Assembly: GCF_020144925.1 (NCBI RefSeq)
Contig: NZ_NSLC01000007.1
Span: 230,757-294,756 of the forward strand
DNA: 64,000 nucleotides
Source: Afifella sp. IM 167
GTDB lineage: Bacteria; Pseudomonadota; Alphaproteobacteria; Rhizobiales; Afifellaceae
Direction: 5' to 3'
A model generated the notes under the pieces. It had not been told where the DNA came from. It was given only the letters and a program-made list of their open reading frames with translations, and did not search any database. Positions within the stretch are counted from its first letter, which is position 1. Every line of letters begins with the position of its first letter. A program made the translations under genes and the position numbers. Shown piece by piece: positions 33,331 to 41,914 of this stretch.

Positions 33331-34827
33331 CTAGCTCTCGTTCGCCTCGCGCCTGTTCTTCTGCCTGCGCGCGAAGACCGGATAGGCGAGCGTCAGCACG
33401 ATCAGCGCCATGATCGCGTAGGAGAGCGGGCTGGTGAAAAAGATCATCCAGTCGCCGCCCGAAATCTGCAGCGAGCGGCGCAGGTTCGTCTCCAGGATCG
33501 GCCCGAGCACCAGCGCGATGACGAGGGGCGCTCCGGGGATGCGCCAGCGCTCCATGAAGTAGCCGAGAACGCCGAAGCCGAGCACCAGCCAGACATCGAA
33601 GAGGCTGTTGCGCAGCGCGTAGGAGCCGATGATGCTGAAGACGATGATTGTGGGCCCGAGCACGGCGCTCGGCACCTTGACGACGCGCGCGACCCAGGGC
33701 GCCGCAAACAGCCCCAGCGCCGCGAAGGCGAGGTTTGCCAGGAAGAGCGAGAAGATCAGCGTGTAGACGATCTCCGCATGGTCGGTGAACAGCCGTGGAC
33801 CGGGCACCAGGCCATGGATGGTCAGCCCGCCGATGAAGACGGCGGTGACGGCGTTGCCGGGAATGCCGAGCGTCAGCGCCGGCACCAGCGAGCCGCCGGT
33901 GACGGCGTTGTTGGCCGCCTCGGGCGCAGCGACGCCCTCGATCTCGCCCTTGCCGAAGGCTTCCGGCGTCTTGGAGCGCCGGCGCGCCTCGTCGTAGCTG
34001 ATGAAGGCGGCGACGCTGGTGCCCGCACCCGGCAGGATGCCGATCGCCGAGCCGATGAGGGAGGATTTGAACAGCGTGCGTCCGCAGCGCCGGATGACCG
34101 ACCAGGCGGGCAGCGTCCGGCCCTTCGTCTTGATCATGTTGCCGGCGCCGATATCGGCCTCGCCCGTGCACAGCGAAATCGCCTGCGAGACGGAGAAGAT
34201 GCCGATCAGGGCCGGGAGCAGCGGCACGCCCTCGAACAGTTCGTCCTGGCCGAAGGTGAGTCTTGGATAGCCGGTGAAAAGATCGAAGCCGACTGTCGCC
34301 AGCAGCAGGCCGAAAGCGGCGCTGATGAAGGCTTTCGTGGGATTGCCGCCCGACACGCCCAGGATCGAGATCATCCCGAAGATGGTCAGATAGACGTATT
34401 CCTGCGGCCCGAAGAGGAGCGCCAGGCGCGACAGGGGCGGCGCCACGAAGAGGAGGACGAAGACGGAAAAGACGCCGCCGACGAGGGAGGCGACCAGCGC
34501 CATGCCGATGGCCTGCGCCCCCTCCCCTCGCTGCGCCATCGGATAGCCGTCGAAGGTCGTGGCGATGGAGGCGTCGGTGCCAGGCGTGCGCAAAAGAATG
34601 GCGGTGATCGAGCCGCCGAAAACCGAGCTCGTATAGATCGCGCCGAGAAGCACCAGCGCGTTCGCCGGATCCATGCCGAAGGTGATGGGGATGCACAGCG
34701 CCACGCCCATCGTGGAGGAAAGCCCGGGCAAGGCGCCCACGAACAGCCCCACCACGGTGCCGATCATCAGGACGAGCAGCGTCGAAGGCTCAAAGATGTT
34801 GGCGGCTGCCGCGAGGATCGCTTCCAT
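33331..34827 (-). CDS. tctA: tripartite tricarboxylate transporter large permease TctA (second system)
   Basis: 498-aa TctA with about 12 hydrophobic segments. Repeat motifs GALPGLSSTMGVALCIPITF (residues 33-52) and GILPGAGTSVAAFISYDEARR are present; also GTDASIATTFDGYPMAQRG as in other TctA. Starts 26 bp after tctB. Only moderately similar to the TctA at 3215, so the two systems are distinct and probably differ in substrate. Confidence 0.94.
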   Translation of the reverse strand: MEAILAAAANIFEPSTLLVLMIGTVVGLFVGALPGLSSTMGVALCIPITFGMDPANALVLLGAIYTSSVFGGSITAILLRTPGTDASIATTFDGYPMAQRGEGAQAIGMALVASLVGGVFSVFVLLFVAPPLSRLALLFGPQEYVYLTIFGMISILGVSGGNPTKAFISAAFGLLLATVGFDLFTGYPRLTFGQDELFEGVPLLPALIGIFSVSQAISLCTGEADIGAGNMIKTKGRTLPAWSVIRRCGRTLFKSSLIGSAIGILPGAGTSVAAFISYDEARRRSKTPEAFGKGEIEGVAAPEAANNAVTGGSLVPALTLGIPGNAVTAVFIGGLTIHGLVPGPRLFTDHAEIVYTLIFSLFLANLAFAALGLFAAPWVARVVKVPSAVLGPTIIVFSIIGSYALRNSLFDVWLVLGFGVLGYFMERWRIPGAPLVIALVLGPILETNLRRSLQISGGDWMIFFTSPLSYAIMALIVLTLAYPVFARRQKNRREANES

Positions 34828-34853
34828 ACGCTCAGTCCCGTCGGGCTAAAGGA

Positions 34854-35312
34854 TTAAAGGTAGGCGGCCAGCGGCCCGACTGGCGTCGGGACCGCGAGAA
34901 GCAGCGAGAAGATGACGAAGATCAGCACCGTCATGGCAACCGCCACCGCAAGCCCCGTCAGTCGGCTCAGCTCCGAGCGAAGCGCGAAGAAGACCGCCAG
35001 ATAAAGGAAGGTCGCCGGATAAAATCCGATCCACGGCATCGCCACGGCGAAGACCGCGGTCAGGACCACCACTTCAAGGAGCGGCACCCAGATGCTTTTG
35101 GCCTCTTCGGTATCGCTGCCTTCCGGCGCGGCATCGGCGGCCGGCGCGGGTCGGCGCAGGCTTGCCACGAAAAGGACGGCACCGCCGAGAAAGAGCGCAG
35201 CGCTCATCAGCAAAGGAAAGAACGCTGCGCCCCGCTTGAGGTCGTAAACGTCCCAGGCGGCGAAGGCTGCGATCGCCATGACGGCGACCGCTACCCATGT
35301 ATCGCGTTTCAT
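34854..35312 (-). CDS. tctB: tripartite tricarboxylate transporter small permease TctB (second system)
   Basis: 152-aa protein with four hydrophobic segments (VAVAVMAIAAFAAWDVY, FFPLLMSAALFLGGAVLFVA, LLEVVVLTAVFAVAMPWIGF, LAVAVAMTVLIFVIFSLLLA) and an acidic loop after the second. Start ATG 35312 (MKRDTW) gives the normal length; residues further upstream are hydrophilic. 22 bp after tctC. Confidence 0.9.
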   Translation of the reverse strand: MKRDTWVAVAVMAIAAFAAWDVYDLKRGAAFFPLLMSAALFLGGAVLFVASLRRPAPAADAAPEGSDTEEAKSIWVPLLEVVVLTAVFAVAMPWIGFYPATFLYLAVFFALRSELSRLTGLAVAVAMTVLIFVIFSLLLAVPTPVGPLAAYL

Positions 35313-35334
35313 TGCGCCTGAAACCGCCTGAACC

Positions 35335-36291
35335 TTACTGCCACGGGCTTTCGGCCCAAAGCTTCTTATAGCCCTCATCCTGCTCCTGCATGAAGGCGCG
35401 GTACTCGTCGCCCACCAGGACGTCGAGCGGCATGTTGAGCTTCTTCAGATCGGCCTGGAAGTCCGCATCCTCGGTCACCTTCACCATGGCTTCGCGCAGC
35501 TTGGAGACCACGTCCTCGTCCATGCCCTTCGGTCCGCCAAGACCGCGCGAGGAGGAAGCGAGGATGTTGTAGCCGAGTTCCTTGCCCGTCGGGGTGTCCG
35601 GCAGATCGGCGTTGCGCTTGGAGGCCCACACGACGAGCGGCTTCACCTGGCCGTCCTCGACGAGCTCGACCTGCTCGGACACATTGCCTTCGATCGCATC
35701 GATATGGCCGCCGAGAAGCGCTGCCTTGGCTTCCGCGTCGCCGTTGAAGGCAACGAGGTTGAACTCGACATCCGCCTCGTTCTCCAGCTGCAGGACCGCG
35801 AGATGGTCGCCGCCGCCGATGCCTTCATGGCTGACGGTGAGCTTCTTCTCCTTGGCCGCCTTGAGGAAATCCTCAAGCGTGGCGTAGTCGGCGGTGCCGG
35901 CCACGGCGAGAATGCCCGGATCGGTCACGATGTTGGCGATGTAATCGAAGCTGTCGATGTTGAAGGTCACGTCCGGACGCACGATCGGGCTCGTCAGAAT
36001 GCCGGAATTGATCCAGCCGATCGTGTAGCCGTCGGGCTTGGCGGCCGCGATGGCGGAGAAGCCGATCTGACCACCGGCGCCCGGCCGGTTCACGACGACC
36101 ATCGGCTGGCCGAGATACTTCTCGCCGTATTCGGCGATCAGGCGGGCCAGAACGTCGGTGCTGCCGCCGGCGCCGTAGGGCACGATCATCTCGACCGGCT
36201 TTTCGGGGTATTCCGCGTAGGAGGGAGACACAAAGATGGCGAGCGAGGAGGCCGCGAAGGCCAAGGCTGCCAGACTGGACTTAAGATGCAT
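35335..36291 (-). CDS. tctC: tripartite tricarboxylate transporter substrate-binding protein (second system)
   Basis: 318-aa Bug-family binding protein. Signal peptide MHLKSSLAALAFAASSLAIF with cleavage after SYA (residue 26). Mature start YPEKPVEMIVPYGAGGSTDV is the carboxylate-binding loop. ATG 36291 is chosen from the signal peptide and AAGGGAACTCTC upstream; the open frame extends into rraA and is not used. In this operon tctC comes first (tctC-tctB-tctA), whereas in the first system it comes last. Confidence 0.93.
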   Translation of the reverse strand: MHLKSSLAALAFAASSLAIFVSPSYAEYPEKPVEMIVPYGAGGSTDVLARLIAEYGEKYLGQPMVVVNRPGAGGQIGFSAIAAAKPDGYTIGWINSGILTSPIVRPDVTFNIDSFDYIANIVTDPGILAVAGTADYATLEDFLKAAKEKKLTVSHEGIGGGDHLAVLQLENEADVEFNLVAFNGDAEAKAALLGGHIDAIEGNVSEQVELVEDGQVKPLVVWASKRNADLPDTPTGKELGYNILASSSRGLGGPKGMDEDVVSKLREAMVKVTEDADFQADLKKLNMPLDVLVGDEYRAFMQEQDEGYKKLWAESPWQ

Positions 36292-36317
36292 GAGAGTTCC
36301 TTTTCTCTTGAATAGGC

Positions 36318-36992
36318 TCAGGGACGACCGCTTTTGCGGATCTTCTTGCGCCGGAGGAGATCGTTGATCACTTCCAGCGGGGCTTGGGCGGCGAGCGCGG
36401 CGGCCTGATCGCGCTCGAGTTGCTCGATGTCCTCGACTTCGACGAGAACGACGTCGATGAATTCCTGCGGGATCACCACGACGCCATCGGCATCGGCGAC
36501 GATATAATCGCCGGGGCAGACGCGCGCGCCGGCGCATTCCACGGGCACATCCACATCAACGAGAACGATGGCGGGCGGGCGGGCCGAGATACCGCGGGTG
36601 AAAACCGGGAAATCCATCTCGCGGATGAGCGCCGCGTCGCGGGCAAGCGAGTCAGAAATGAGACCGTTCAGCCCCTGGAAAGAGGCGGCGTGGGCCACGT
36701 TCTCGCCCAGGATCCAGGTGTCGGCACAGCCCGTGTCGAGAACCAGAACGCGCCCCTCGGGCGTGCTGCGGATGACGGAATAGATGTTTTCCTTGGCCTT
36801 GGTCGCGCCTGTCTTCGGCGTGTACTTGACAGTGCGCGCACGCCCGACCAGCCGGTTGGCTTCGCCGAGCGGCAGGACGCCGTCCATCCAGCCACTCAGG
36901 CCGAGACGGACAAGCGCATCGGTCACCGCCCCCGATTCCACACCGCGCAGGCGTTCCAGGATCCGCACTTCCGTCCAGCTGCTTTCCGTCAT
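36318..36992 (-). CDS. RraA-like aldolase (4-hydroxy-4-methyl-2-oxoglutarate aldolase / oxaloacetate decarboxylase family)
   Basis: 224-aa RraA fold. The D-S-L-A-R-D motif in GLISDSLARDAAL keeps the Arg-Asp pair that binds pyruvate enolate and metal in HMG aldolases, and GDYIVADADGVVVIP is the family C-terminal motif, so it is probably catalytic rather than an RNase E inhibitor. First gene of an operon with TctCBA and an aminotransferase, divergent from a LysR gene. A pathway where an imported C4-substituted acid is cleaved to pyruvate is suggested by this context. Confidence 0.88.
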   Translation of the reverse strand: MTESSWTEVRILERLRGVESGAVTDALVRLGLSGWMDGVLPLGEANRLVGRARTVKYTPKTGATKAKENIYSVIRSTPEGRVLVLDTGCADTWILGENVAHAASFQGLNGLISDSLARDAALIREMDFPVFTRGISARPPAIVLVDVDVPVECAGARVCPGDYIVADADGVVVIPQEFIDVVLVEVEDIEQLERDQAAALAAQAPLEVINDLLRRKKIRKSGRP

Positions 36993-37108
36993 TTTCGGGT
37001 TATCGCCTCTTCACATTGTCACGGGAGCGTCTTTGCTCCTGAATTCCAGCTTAATTTCATCCTGAAATAGCGTACGGCTCACTTGCAAATATCGTCTTCC
37101 CATGTTCC

Positions 37109-37129
37109 GATAACCTGTAGTTATCAGGT
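37109..37129. promoter_or_regulatory. LysR box: nested inverted repeats in the rraA-lysR divergent region
   Basis: GATAAC-CTGTA-GTTATC (37109-37125) is perfect and contains T-N11-A (T37111, A37123), the LysR recognition form. Overlapping it by a 4-bp shift of centre, ACCTG-N7-CAGGT (37113-37129) is also perfect. It lies only 6 bp before the lysR ATG, overlapping its Shine-Dalgarno, so autorepression is likely; the rraA start is 117 bp away on the other side. Confidence 0.7.
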
Positions 37130-37134
37130 AGCTC

Positions 37135-38031
37135 ATGAATTTTCGTCAGCTTGAAGTCTTTCGCGCGGTGATCGAGGCGGGCTCGATGACGGGCGCTGCA
37201 GCTTCCCTCAACATCTCTCAGCCGGGCGTGACGAAGACGATCGCAGCCCTGGAAGCGTCGTGCGGCTATCCCCTGTTCACGCGCAGCGCCGGGCGCATCA
37301 CGCCGACCCCGGAGGCCCGCCAGCTCCATCAGACGATGGAGCGCGTCTTTGTCGGCGTCGACGAGATCAGGCGCGCCTCGTCGAACATCCGCGACCGCGT
37401 CGCCGGCCATCTGTCGATTGCCTCGTTCCCGGCGCTTGCCTCGCGGTTTCTGCCGAAGATCCTCTCCGCCTTTCTGCGCGAGCGCCAGGCGGTCAAACTC
37501 TCGCTGCAGGGAACCGCCTCGCGGCAGGTGATCCTTGCCGCGGCCGCCCAGCAGATCGATGTCGGCATTTCGATCCTGCAGTCGGACGATGCGGCCATCG
37601 AGACGGAGCACCTGCACCGGCTCGAACGCGTCTGCGTCGTGCCGGCCGGACACCGCCTCGCCTCGGCGGAGCGCATCCGTCTCTACGATCTGCGCAACGA
37701 GCCGTTCATCTCGCTCGACGCCTTCGATCCGGAGCGTCTCGCCATCGAGAAGATGTTCTCCGATCTTGGCGTCGGGCGGCGCGACCAGATCGAGACACGC
37801 CATTCCGACAGCGCCTGCGCTTTCGTCGCCAACGGTCTCGGCACCACCATCGTCGATCCGTTCACGCCGCTCGCTTTCGGCGATGCGGTCGTCTCACGGC
37901 CGCTCACACCGCCGGTCTATCTCAATGTGTGGACGCTGTGGCCCCGGCACCGCATCCGCTCCAAGCTCGCCATCGAGTTCGTCCAGACGCTCCGCCGTTC
38001 GCTGCAGACGCATGCCTCCGGAAGCATGTGA
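37135..38031 (+). CDS. LysR-family transcriptional regulator
   Basis: 298-aa LTTR. N-terminal helix-turn-helix at residues 1-60: MNFRQLEVFRAVIEAGSMTG and AAASLNISQPGVTKTIAALE; effector domain from about residue 92 (GHLSIASFPALASRFLPKIL). Divergent from the rraA-tctCBA-aminotransferase operon with a strong LysR box between, so it is very likely that operon's regulator; co-inducer probably the transported acid. Confidence 0.94.
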   Translation: MNFRQLEVFRAVIEAGSMTGAAASLNISQPGVTKTIAALEASCGYPLFTRSAGRITPTPEARQLHQTMERVFVGVDEIRRASSNIRDRVAGHLSIASFPALASRFLPKILSAFLRERQAVKLSLQGTASRQVILAAAAQQIDVGISILQSDDAAIETEHLHRLERVCVVPAGHRLASAERIRLYDLRNEPFISLDAFDPERLAIEKMFSDLGVGRRDQIETRHSDSACAFVANGLGTTIVDPFTPLAFGDAVVSRPLTPPVYLNVWTLWPRHRIRSKLAIEFVQTLRRSLQTHASGSM

Positions 38032-38127
38032 ACGGCTCACCCGCACAGGCCGCGCGCTTCCCGTAGGGCGCCGATCCCGCCGAAATACGCTTTTCAGGTC
38101 CGCAATTAACGACGGAAGATCTTTTTC

Positions 38128-38544
38128 ATGAACCACCTGGCTTCAGGAAGCTGCCTGTGCGGCGCCGTCACGTTTCAAATCTCCGGCAGGTTCGAAAGTT
38201 TTTTCCTCTGTCACTGTTCGCGGTGCCGCAAGGATACCGGCTCGGCGCATGCCGCTAACCTCTTCTCCATCCAGGCAGAAATCGTCTGGCTGAGGGGAGA
38301 GGACAAGGTCCGGACGTTTCAGCTTCCCGGAACGCGACATGCCAAGAGCTTCTGCATGGAATGCGGATCTGCGTTGCCGATGGTCCAGATGCAGGGCGCC
38401 TTGCTGATCGTGCCCGCCGGCTCGCTCGACGGACCGATCGATGTACGGCCGAATGCGCATATCTGCTACGGCAGCCGCGCGGAATGGACCGACCGTCTTG
38501 CCAGCGCCGAGAAGATCGACGGACTTCCGGCCCAACCTGCGTGA
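38128..38544 (+). CDS. GFA-family (glutathione-dependent formaldehyde-activating-like) zinc protein
   Basis: 138-aa protein of the GFA/CENP-V fold. Zinc ligands: GSCLCGAVTF (C-x-C), CHCSRCRKDTGS (C-x-C-x2-C) and FCMECGSALP (C-x2-C), the complete family pattern. Cytosolic. GGAAGA lies 10 bases upstream of the ATG. Lone gene after the LysR regulator; family members outside Gfa have no agreed activity, so no reaction is assigned. Confidence 0.9.
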   Translation: MNHLASGSCLCGAVTFQISGRFESFFLCHCSRCRKDTGSAHAANLFSIQAEIVWLRGEDKVRTFQLPGTRHAKSFCMECGSALPMVQMQGALLIVPAGSLDGPIDVRPNAHICYGSRAEWTDRLASAEKIDGLPAQPA

Positions 38545-38655
38545 GACGGAAGGCGGCCTGTCAGGCCCCCGATTTCAACAAAGGCCACTCTTCCCGCTTT
38601 GCCGTCATCCGCCCCCCTGCTCGGGCGCGGGTTCGACGTGCCGGGGGCCAGCCCC

Positions 38656-39624
38656 CTAGCGGCTCAACGCACCGGCAGAGCGCCTCGGCGCGGCAGCCTC
38701 GTCGGCCTCCCGCTGTCCCCGCAGCCCCGCCTCCAGCTCTTCCACCGTGGCGCGGATCTCCTCCATCAGCGCGATCGCGACCTGCGACAGCTCCTGATAG
38801 GCCGACGTCATCACCCAGACGGTCATCGTGACCCGCTGCCGGATCGGCCGGAAGACGACCTCCGGATGCACCGGGTCGAAAGCCGACAGCGAGGCGACGA
38901 TGGCGACGCCGTAGCCCTCCGCCACCATGGCGCAGGCCGCGTCGGCCATCTGCACCTCCGCCGCCGGATTCATGGCAAGGCCGGCGCGCTGGAAGGCGGC
39001 GCTGATGGCGGGATAGGACAGATCCTCCCTGCCCAGCGCCACGAGGCGCTCGTTCTCCAGGCTTTCCAGCGAGATCACCTTTTCGCCCGCAAGCGGATGA
39101 TCGCGCCGGAGCGCGCAGATCATGGAGACCGTGGCGAAGGGTTCGCAGCGCAAGGCCGGATTGTTGGAAGGCACCAGCGAGATGCCGATATCGGCGGCGC
39201 GCGTGATCATGGAATGCTCGACGCTGCGCGAGGTGCGGGTGAAGAGCGAGAGCCGCACCTCCGGCCGCTCGCGCAGGAGCGCGCCGATGCGGCGGGGAAT
39301 GAGGCGCATGCTGATCGCCGGAAAGGCGACGATCGAGATCTCGCCGCGCTCCAGCTCGCGGATCGCCCGCGCCGCCTCGTGGACGCGCATCAGGCCCTGC
39401 TCCAGCTTCGACGTCTCGGCGAAGAGCTGGCGGGCCTCCGGCGTCGGGATCAGCCTGCCCTTGGTCCGGTTGAACAGGGCAAAGCCGCAGGAGAGCTCGA
39501 AGGCGTGCAGGAGCTTGGAAACGGCGGGCTGGCTGACGAAAAGCGCCTCGGCGGCCTTCGTCACCGAGCCCGCTTTCATCACCGCGTTGAACGCCTCGAG
39601 CTGGCGGATATTGGCCTTTGCCAA
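38656..39624 (-). CDS. LysR-family transcriptional regulator
   Basis: 322-aa LTTR. HTH region IRQLEAFNAVMKAGSVTKAA and FVSQPAVSKLLHAFELSCG; effector domain from about residue 92 (GEISIVAFPAISMRLIPRRI). C-terminal tail is long and Arg/Ala/Glu rich. Starts at TTG 39624; no in-frame ATG exists between here and the divergent gene that would fit. Transcribed away from the ABC/flavoprotein operon at 39739, with a CCAT-N11-ATGG box between, so it probably controls that operon. Confidence 0.92.
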   Translation of the reverse strand: MAKANIRQLEAFNAVMKAGSVTKAAEALFVSQPAVSKLLHAFELSCGFALFNRTKGRLIPTPEARQLFAETSKLEQGLMRVHEAARAIRELERGEISIVAFPAISMRLIPRRIGALLRERPEVRLSLFTRTSRSVEHSMITRAADIGISLVPSNNPALRCEPFATVSMICALRRDHPLAGEKVISLESLENERLVALGREDLSYPAISAAFQRAGLAMNPAAEVQMADAACAMVAEGYGVAIVASLSAFDPVHPEVVFRPIRQRVTMTVWVMTSAYQELSQVAIALMEEIRATVEELEAGLRGQREADEAAAPRRSAGALSR

Positions 39625-39634
39625 TGCCTGAATC

Positions 39635-39653
39635 CCATAACGCTAAGGAATGG
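39635..39653. promoter_or_regulatory. candidate LysR box between lysR and the PotD-like gene
   Basis: CCAT-AACGCTAAGGA-ATGG: 4-bp arms with T-N11-A at the centre (T39638, A39650), 10 bp from the lysR TTG start. Short arms make this weaker than the box at 37109. Confidence 0.45.
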
Positions 39654-39738
39654 CTTGCACATATAATCTCATTTGAAACGCCACGGAAACGCCCATCCAA
39701 TGCGCATGTCCGAAAAAAGACCAAAGAGGGGTTGGTGC

Positions 39739-40773
39739 ATGAAACCGATTATCTGGGCGCTTGCGGCTGCAAGCTCTCTTCTCGCCATCAGCGTGGCACA
39801 GGCGCAGGACAAGACCCTTGTCGTCGGCGGCTATGGCGGCTCCTTCGAGACGCTCATGAAGGAAGTCGTCTTTCCCGAATTCGAGAAAACCCATGACGTG
39901 ACGATCCAGTTCGTCGCAGGCAATTCGACCGAGAACCTCGCCCGCCTGCAGGCGCAGAAGGGCAACCAGGAGCTCGACGTCGTCATCCTCGACGACGGCC
40001 CGATGTACCAGGCCGACGCGCTCGGCTTCTGCGCTCCGATGGCCGGGGCCCCGGTGCTCGACGATGTCTACGACCTCGCCAAGCTCGGCCCGAACTCGAT
40101 CGGCATCGGCTTCGTCGCCACGGGCTTCACCTACAACACCGCATGGTTCGAGCGCGAAGGCTGGGATCCGCCCTCCAGCTGGGAAGACCTGAAGGACGAG
40201 AAGTACAAGGGCCTCCTTTCGATTCCGCCGATCACCAACACCTACGGCCTGCACACGCTCGTCATGATGGCCCGGCTCGCCGGCGGCGGCGAGAAGGACA
40301 TCGATCCGGGCTTTACGGCGATGGCCGACGACGTGGCTCCGAACGTGCTCGTCTTCGAGCCCTCCTCCGGCAAGATGTCGGAGCTCTTCCAGTCGGAAGA
40401 GATCGCTCTTTCCATCTGGGGCTCGGGCCGCACCAAGTCGCTCGCCGATACCGGCTTCCCGGCGAAGTTCGCCTATCCGAAGGAAGGCGCGGTGGCGCTG
40501 ATGATCGCCGGCTGCCCGGTGGTGGAAAGCAACGTGCCGGAGGTCGCCAACGAGTTCCTGCAGTACCTGCTGACGCCGGAAATCCAGGTGAAGCTCGCCG
40601 ACGTGATGGGCTCCGGCCCGGTCAACAAGAAGGCCGAGCTGACGGAAGAGCAGGCCTCGTTCCTGCCCTACGGCCCGGATCAGATCAAAAGCCTCATCGC
40701 GGTCGACTGGGACACGATCAACCCGGCCCGCGAGGAATGGACCAAGCGTTGGGCGCGCGAGATCGAGCGCTAG
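39739..40773 (+). CDS. ABC transporter substrate-binding protein (PotD/spermidine-putrescine type)
   Basis: 344-aa class II periplasmic binding protein. Signal peptide MKPIIWALAAASSLLAISVA with cleavage after QA (residue 22). Mature part KTLVVGGYGGSFETLMKEVV, GYGGSFE being typical of the PotD/opine branch, and FTYNTAWFEREGWDPPSSWE. ATG 39739 selected from the signal peptide; GAGGGGTTGGTGC upstream. First gene of a nine-gene operon to 47877. Likely ligand: a charged amino-acid derivative or polyamine-like compound, consistent with the downstream oxidases. Confidence 0.92.
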   Translation: MKPIIWALAAASSLLAISVAQAQDKTLVVGGYGGSFETLMKEVVFPEFEKTHDVTIQFVAGNSTENLARLQAQKGNQELDVVILDDGPMYQADALGFCAPMAGAPVLDDVYDLAKLGPNSIGIGFVATGFTYNTAWFEREGWDPPSSWEDLKDEKYKGLLSIPPITNTYGLHTLVMMARLAGGGEKDIDPGFTAMADDVAPNVLVFEPSSGKMSELFQSEEIALSIWGSGRTKSLADTGFPAKFAYPKEGAVALMIAGCPVVESNVPEVANEFLQYLLTPEIQVKLADVMGSGPVNKKAELTEEQASFLPYGPDQIKSLIAVDWDTINPAREEWTKRWAREIER

Positions 40774-40785
40774 GATAGACGTTTC

Positions 40786-40809
40786 TCCGGGGGGCGCGCG
40801 CCCCCCGGA
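40786..40809 (+). other. perfect 24-bp G+C palindrome between binding-protein and ATPase genes
   Basis: TCCGGGGGGCGC followed by its exact reverse complement GCGCCCCCCGGA, no T-run, 12 bases after the binding-protein stop. As RNA this is a very stable hairpin in mid-operon. The usual role of such elements is to protect the upstream mRNA and lower expression of the membrane components relative to the binding protein. Confidence 0.75.
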
Positions 40810-40849
40810 ACCTTCCGTCTCAACACGCCCTTCGCACCGAGTTGTCCCG

Positions 40850-41914
40850 ATGCCATTTCTCGAGCTCAGCGGTCTGACCAAGCGCTTCGGCGACGTCACC
40901 GCCGTCGACGACTTTTCGCTCGCCGTCGAAAAGGGCGAGTTCGTCTCCCTCCTCGGCCCCTCCGGCTGCGGCAAGACCACCACGCTGCAGATGATCGCCG
41001 GCTTCGAGCAGCCGAGTTCCGGCCACATCACGCTGAACGGCCGCCGCCTCGACGAGGTGCCGGCCCGCCAGCGCGGTCTCGGCATCGTCTTCCAGACCTA
41101 CGCCCTCTTTCCGCATATGACGGTGGAGGAGAACGTCGCCTTCGGCCTGGAAATGCGCGGCATCGGCAGGCAGGACCGGAAGAGGAAGGTCGCGGCTGCC
41201 CTCGACCTCGTCCACCTTTCCAATCTTTCGGCGCGCTATCCGCGGGCCATGTCCGGCGGCCAGCGCCAGCGCGTGGCGCTCGCGCGCGCCCTCGTCATCG
41301 AGCCGGAGCTCCTCCTCCTCGACGAGCCGCTGTCCAATCTCGACGCCAAGCTGCGCGAGGAGATGCAGCTGGAGCTTCGCCGCATCCAGCAGGAAGCCGG
41401 CGTCACCACGCTTCTCGTCACGCACGACCAGAACGAGGCGATGGCTCTTTCCGACCGTGTCGCGGTCATGCATCACGGCCGGCTGATGCAGGAGGAGACG
41501 CCCTTCCACGTTTACGAGAACCCGAAATCCTCCTTCATCTCCACCTTCCTCGGCAAGACCAACAGCCTTGCCGCGACGGTCGTGAAGACCGACGAGGCGG
41601 GCTCGGTGCTCGCCTGCAACGGCATGGAGCTGAAGGGGCCGGCCGCGCACCACCTTCCGGGCCCGGTCACCCTCTCGCTCCGGCCCGAGCGCATCGAGAT
41701 CGTGGAAGAGAACGAGGCCGTCCTTTCCGGCACCGTCATAGAGCGCATCTTCCTCGGCGATCAGTGGCTCTTCCGCATCGAGACGCCGCTGGGTCCCCTC
41801 CTCGTCGTGCGGCGCAACCGCGGCCTGCGCGAGCCGGAACATGGCGAGGCGGTGCATCTTGCCTGGACGCCCGAGCATCTGCGCGTGCTGCCGGCAGAGG
41901 AAGGGGCGGCATGA
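40850..41914 (+). CDS. ABC transporter ATPase (PotA-type)
   Basis: 354-aa ATPase of the polyamine/opine/iron group. Walker A GPSGCGKTTT, Q-loop VFQTYALFPHMTVEENV, signature MSGGQRQRVALARAL, Walker B LLLLDEPLSNLDAKLR, His switch VTHDQNEAM; C-terminal TOBE domain from about residue 270 (GPVTLSLRPERIEIV). Stop overlaps the next start by 4 bp. Energises the importer formed by the next two genes. Confidence 0.95.
   Translation: MPFLELSGLTKRFGDVTAVDDFSLAVEKGEFVSLLGPSGCGKTTTLQMIAGFEQPSSGHITLNGRRLDEVPARQRGLGIVFQTYALFPHMTVEENVAFGLEMRGIGRQDRKRKVAAALDLVHLSNLSARYPRAMSGGQRQRVALARALVIEPELLLLDEPLSNLDAKLREEMQLELRRIQQEAGVTTLLVTHDQNEAMALSDRVAVMHHGRLMQEETPFHVYENPKSSFISTFLGKTNSLAATVVKTDEAGSVLACNGMELKGPAAHHLPGPVTLSLRPERIEIVEENEAVLSGTVIERIFLGDQWLFRIETPLGPLLVVRRNRGLREPEHGEAVHLAWTPEHLRVLPAEEGAA

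Noticed and set aside
36318..36992. Regulator of RNase E activity (RraA proper)
   Set aside because: The aldolase Arg-Asp pair is present and the gene leads a transporter/aminotransferase operon; a catabolic aldolase fits better.
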